The notes under the pieces: model-generated
Database searches by the model: none
The model's input: only the letters and a program-made list of their open reading frames with translations
Told to the model about the DNA's origin: nothing
Shown here: piece by piece, positions 63,655 to 64,000 of the stretch
Numbering within the stretch: position 1 is the stretch's first letter
How the letters are laid out: the number at the start of each line of letters is the position of its first letter
Translations under genes and position numbers: made by a program
NCBI RefSeq assembly: GCF_965228935.1
Contig: NZ_OZ245846.1
Span: forward strand, 1,364,001-1,428,000
Reading direction: 5' to 3'
Source: Ulvibacterium sp965228935
GTDB taxonomy: Bacteria > Bacteroidota > Bacteroidia > Flavobacteriales > Flavobacteriaceae
Length of the DNA: 64,000 nt

Positions 63655-64000
63655 TGAAAAATGCAATCACACTTATCGCCTTAATCGTTTGTATAGCCAT
63701 AACCCATGCCCAACGGGGCAAAAAGATCAAAGGGAATGGTCATATTGTGACTATTGAAAGAACTACGGATACCTATGACGGTATTTCCGCAAGTGGATTT
63801 TATGACATTGAACTAATCGATGGTGAGGAAGGGGCACTAACGCTCAGGGGCGAGGAAAATATCTTGCACAATACCGAAACCGAGGTCAAGAGAGGCATCT
63901 TGGTCATCAAACCCAAGGACAAAAAACAGCTGGTTCCCTCCCGTGGCGAAGGCGTTTTTATAACGGTTTCCGTGGATGAAATCGATAAGATCCGCCTATC
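63655..64000 (+). CDS. Secreted DUF2807 (head GIN domain) protein, copy 2, cut by window edge
   Basis: 115 codons visible from the ATG at 63655. A signal peptide (MKNAITLIALIVCIAI, ending THAQ) is followed by RGKKIKGNGHIVTIERTT, YDGISASGFYDIELIDG, LRGEENILHN and EIDKIRL, colinear with copy 1. Leader and coding sequence are clearly a tandem duplicate. The first coil residues differ (SASGFYDIEL against RVGGSFEVEL). The C-terminal coils lie outside the window. The 103-nt gap before it contains no clear promoter. Confidence 0.85.

Noticed and set aside
1..64000. CRISPR array, tRNA/rRNA genes, transposase or integrase genes
   Set aside because: I looked for regular spaced repeats and recognisable transposase or integrase proteins and found none. 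tRNA-type cloverleafs were not seen in the gaps, although I could not run a covariance search.

Overview
The window looks like part of a Bacteroidota genome, most likely a marine Flavobacteriia-type bacterium. This is an inference from four things: short leaders mostly without Shine-Dalgarno motifs, Bacteroidota-typical families (double MacB/FtsX permeases, DUF2911, DUF2807 head-GIN proteins, a PKD secreted protein), moderate GC, and flavobacterial-style intergenic palindromes. No rRNA, tRNA, CRISPR array or transposase gene was seen.

Most of the window is one huge head-to-tail array on the + strand. It holds 24 paralogous ABC-transporter permeases (23 complete, about 770-820 aa, plus the 3' half of one at the left edge). 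Each is a fused dimer of two MacB/FtsX-like half-permeases. Each half has a transmembrane helix, a large periplasmic domain, then three more helices with a KEIGxRKxxGA coupling motif. The two motifs lie about 370-400 residues apart, giving about 8 helices per protein. The first half usually ends in PVxxLKG and the second in NPVKSLRTE. The N-terminus, the coupling motifs and the C-terminal tail are strongly conserved, while the periplasmic domains vary. No ATPase, membrane-fusion protein, TolC or regulator gene is present, so the array must use partners encoded elsewhere or act without them.

Layout. Segment I (1-32531): 13 permeases, with a secreted alpha/beta hydrolase (18207-19037) and a secreted DUF2911/TPR-like protein (21469-22575) embedded in the run. 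Segment II (32532-36230): a regulatory spacer, one divergent permease, then a GH26 mannanase-like lipoprotein-free secreted enzyme. A frameshifted PKD-domain secreted protein (36484-37709) and a candidate terminator follow. Segment III (37930-60167): a second copy of the regulatory spacer, then nine permeases. Segment IV (60230-62766): a third copy and one divergent permease. The right end holds two tandem DUF2807 head-GIN proteins, the second cut by the window edge.

The three long spacers share one promoter-like architecture. A 17-bp arm (TGTCCAAATATTTTACA or near) is the right half of an inverted repeat that is perfect at 60230-60268 (17-5-17). It is followed at a fixed 64-65 bp by a TGGCAT element with sigma-54-like -24 character. 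This suggests an activator-dependent regulon that divides the array into at least three transcription units. Short spacers elsewhere carry a family of REP-like palindromes (AGACCYGnCAGGTTT) or a ~105-bp repeated spacer. The array appears to have grown by tandem duplication and to be partly homogenised by recombination.
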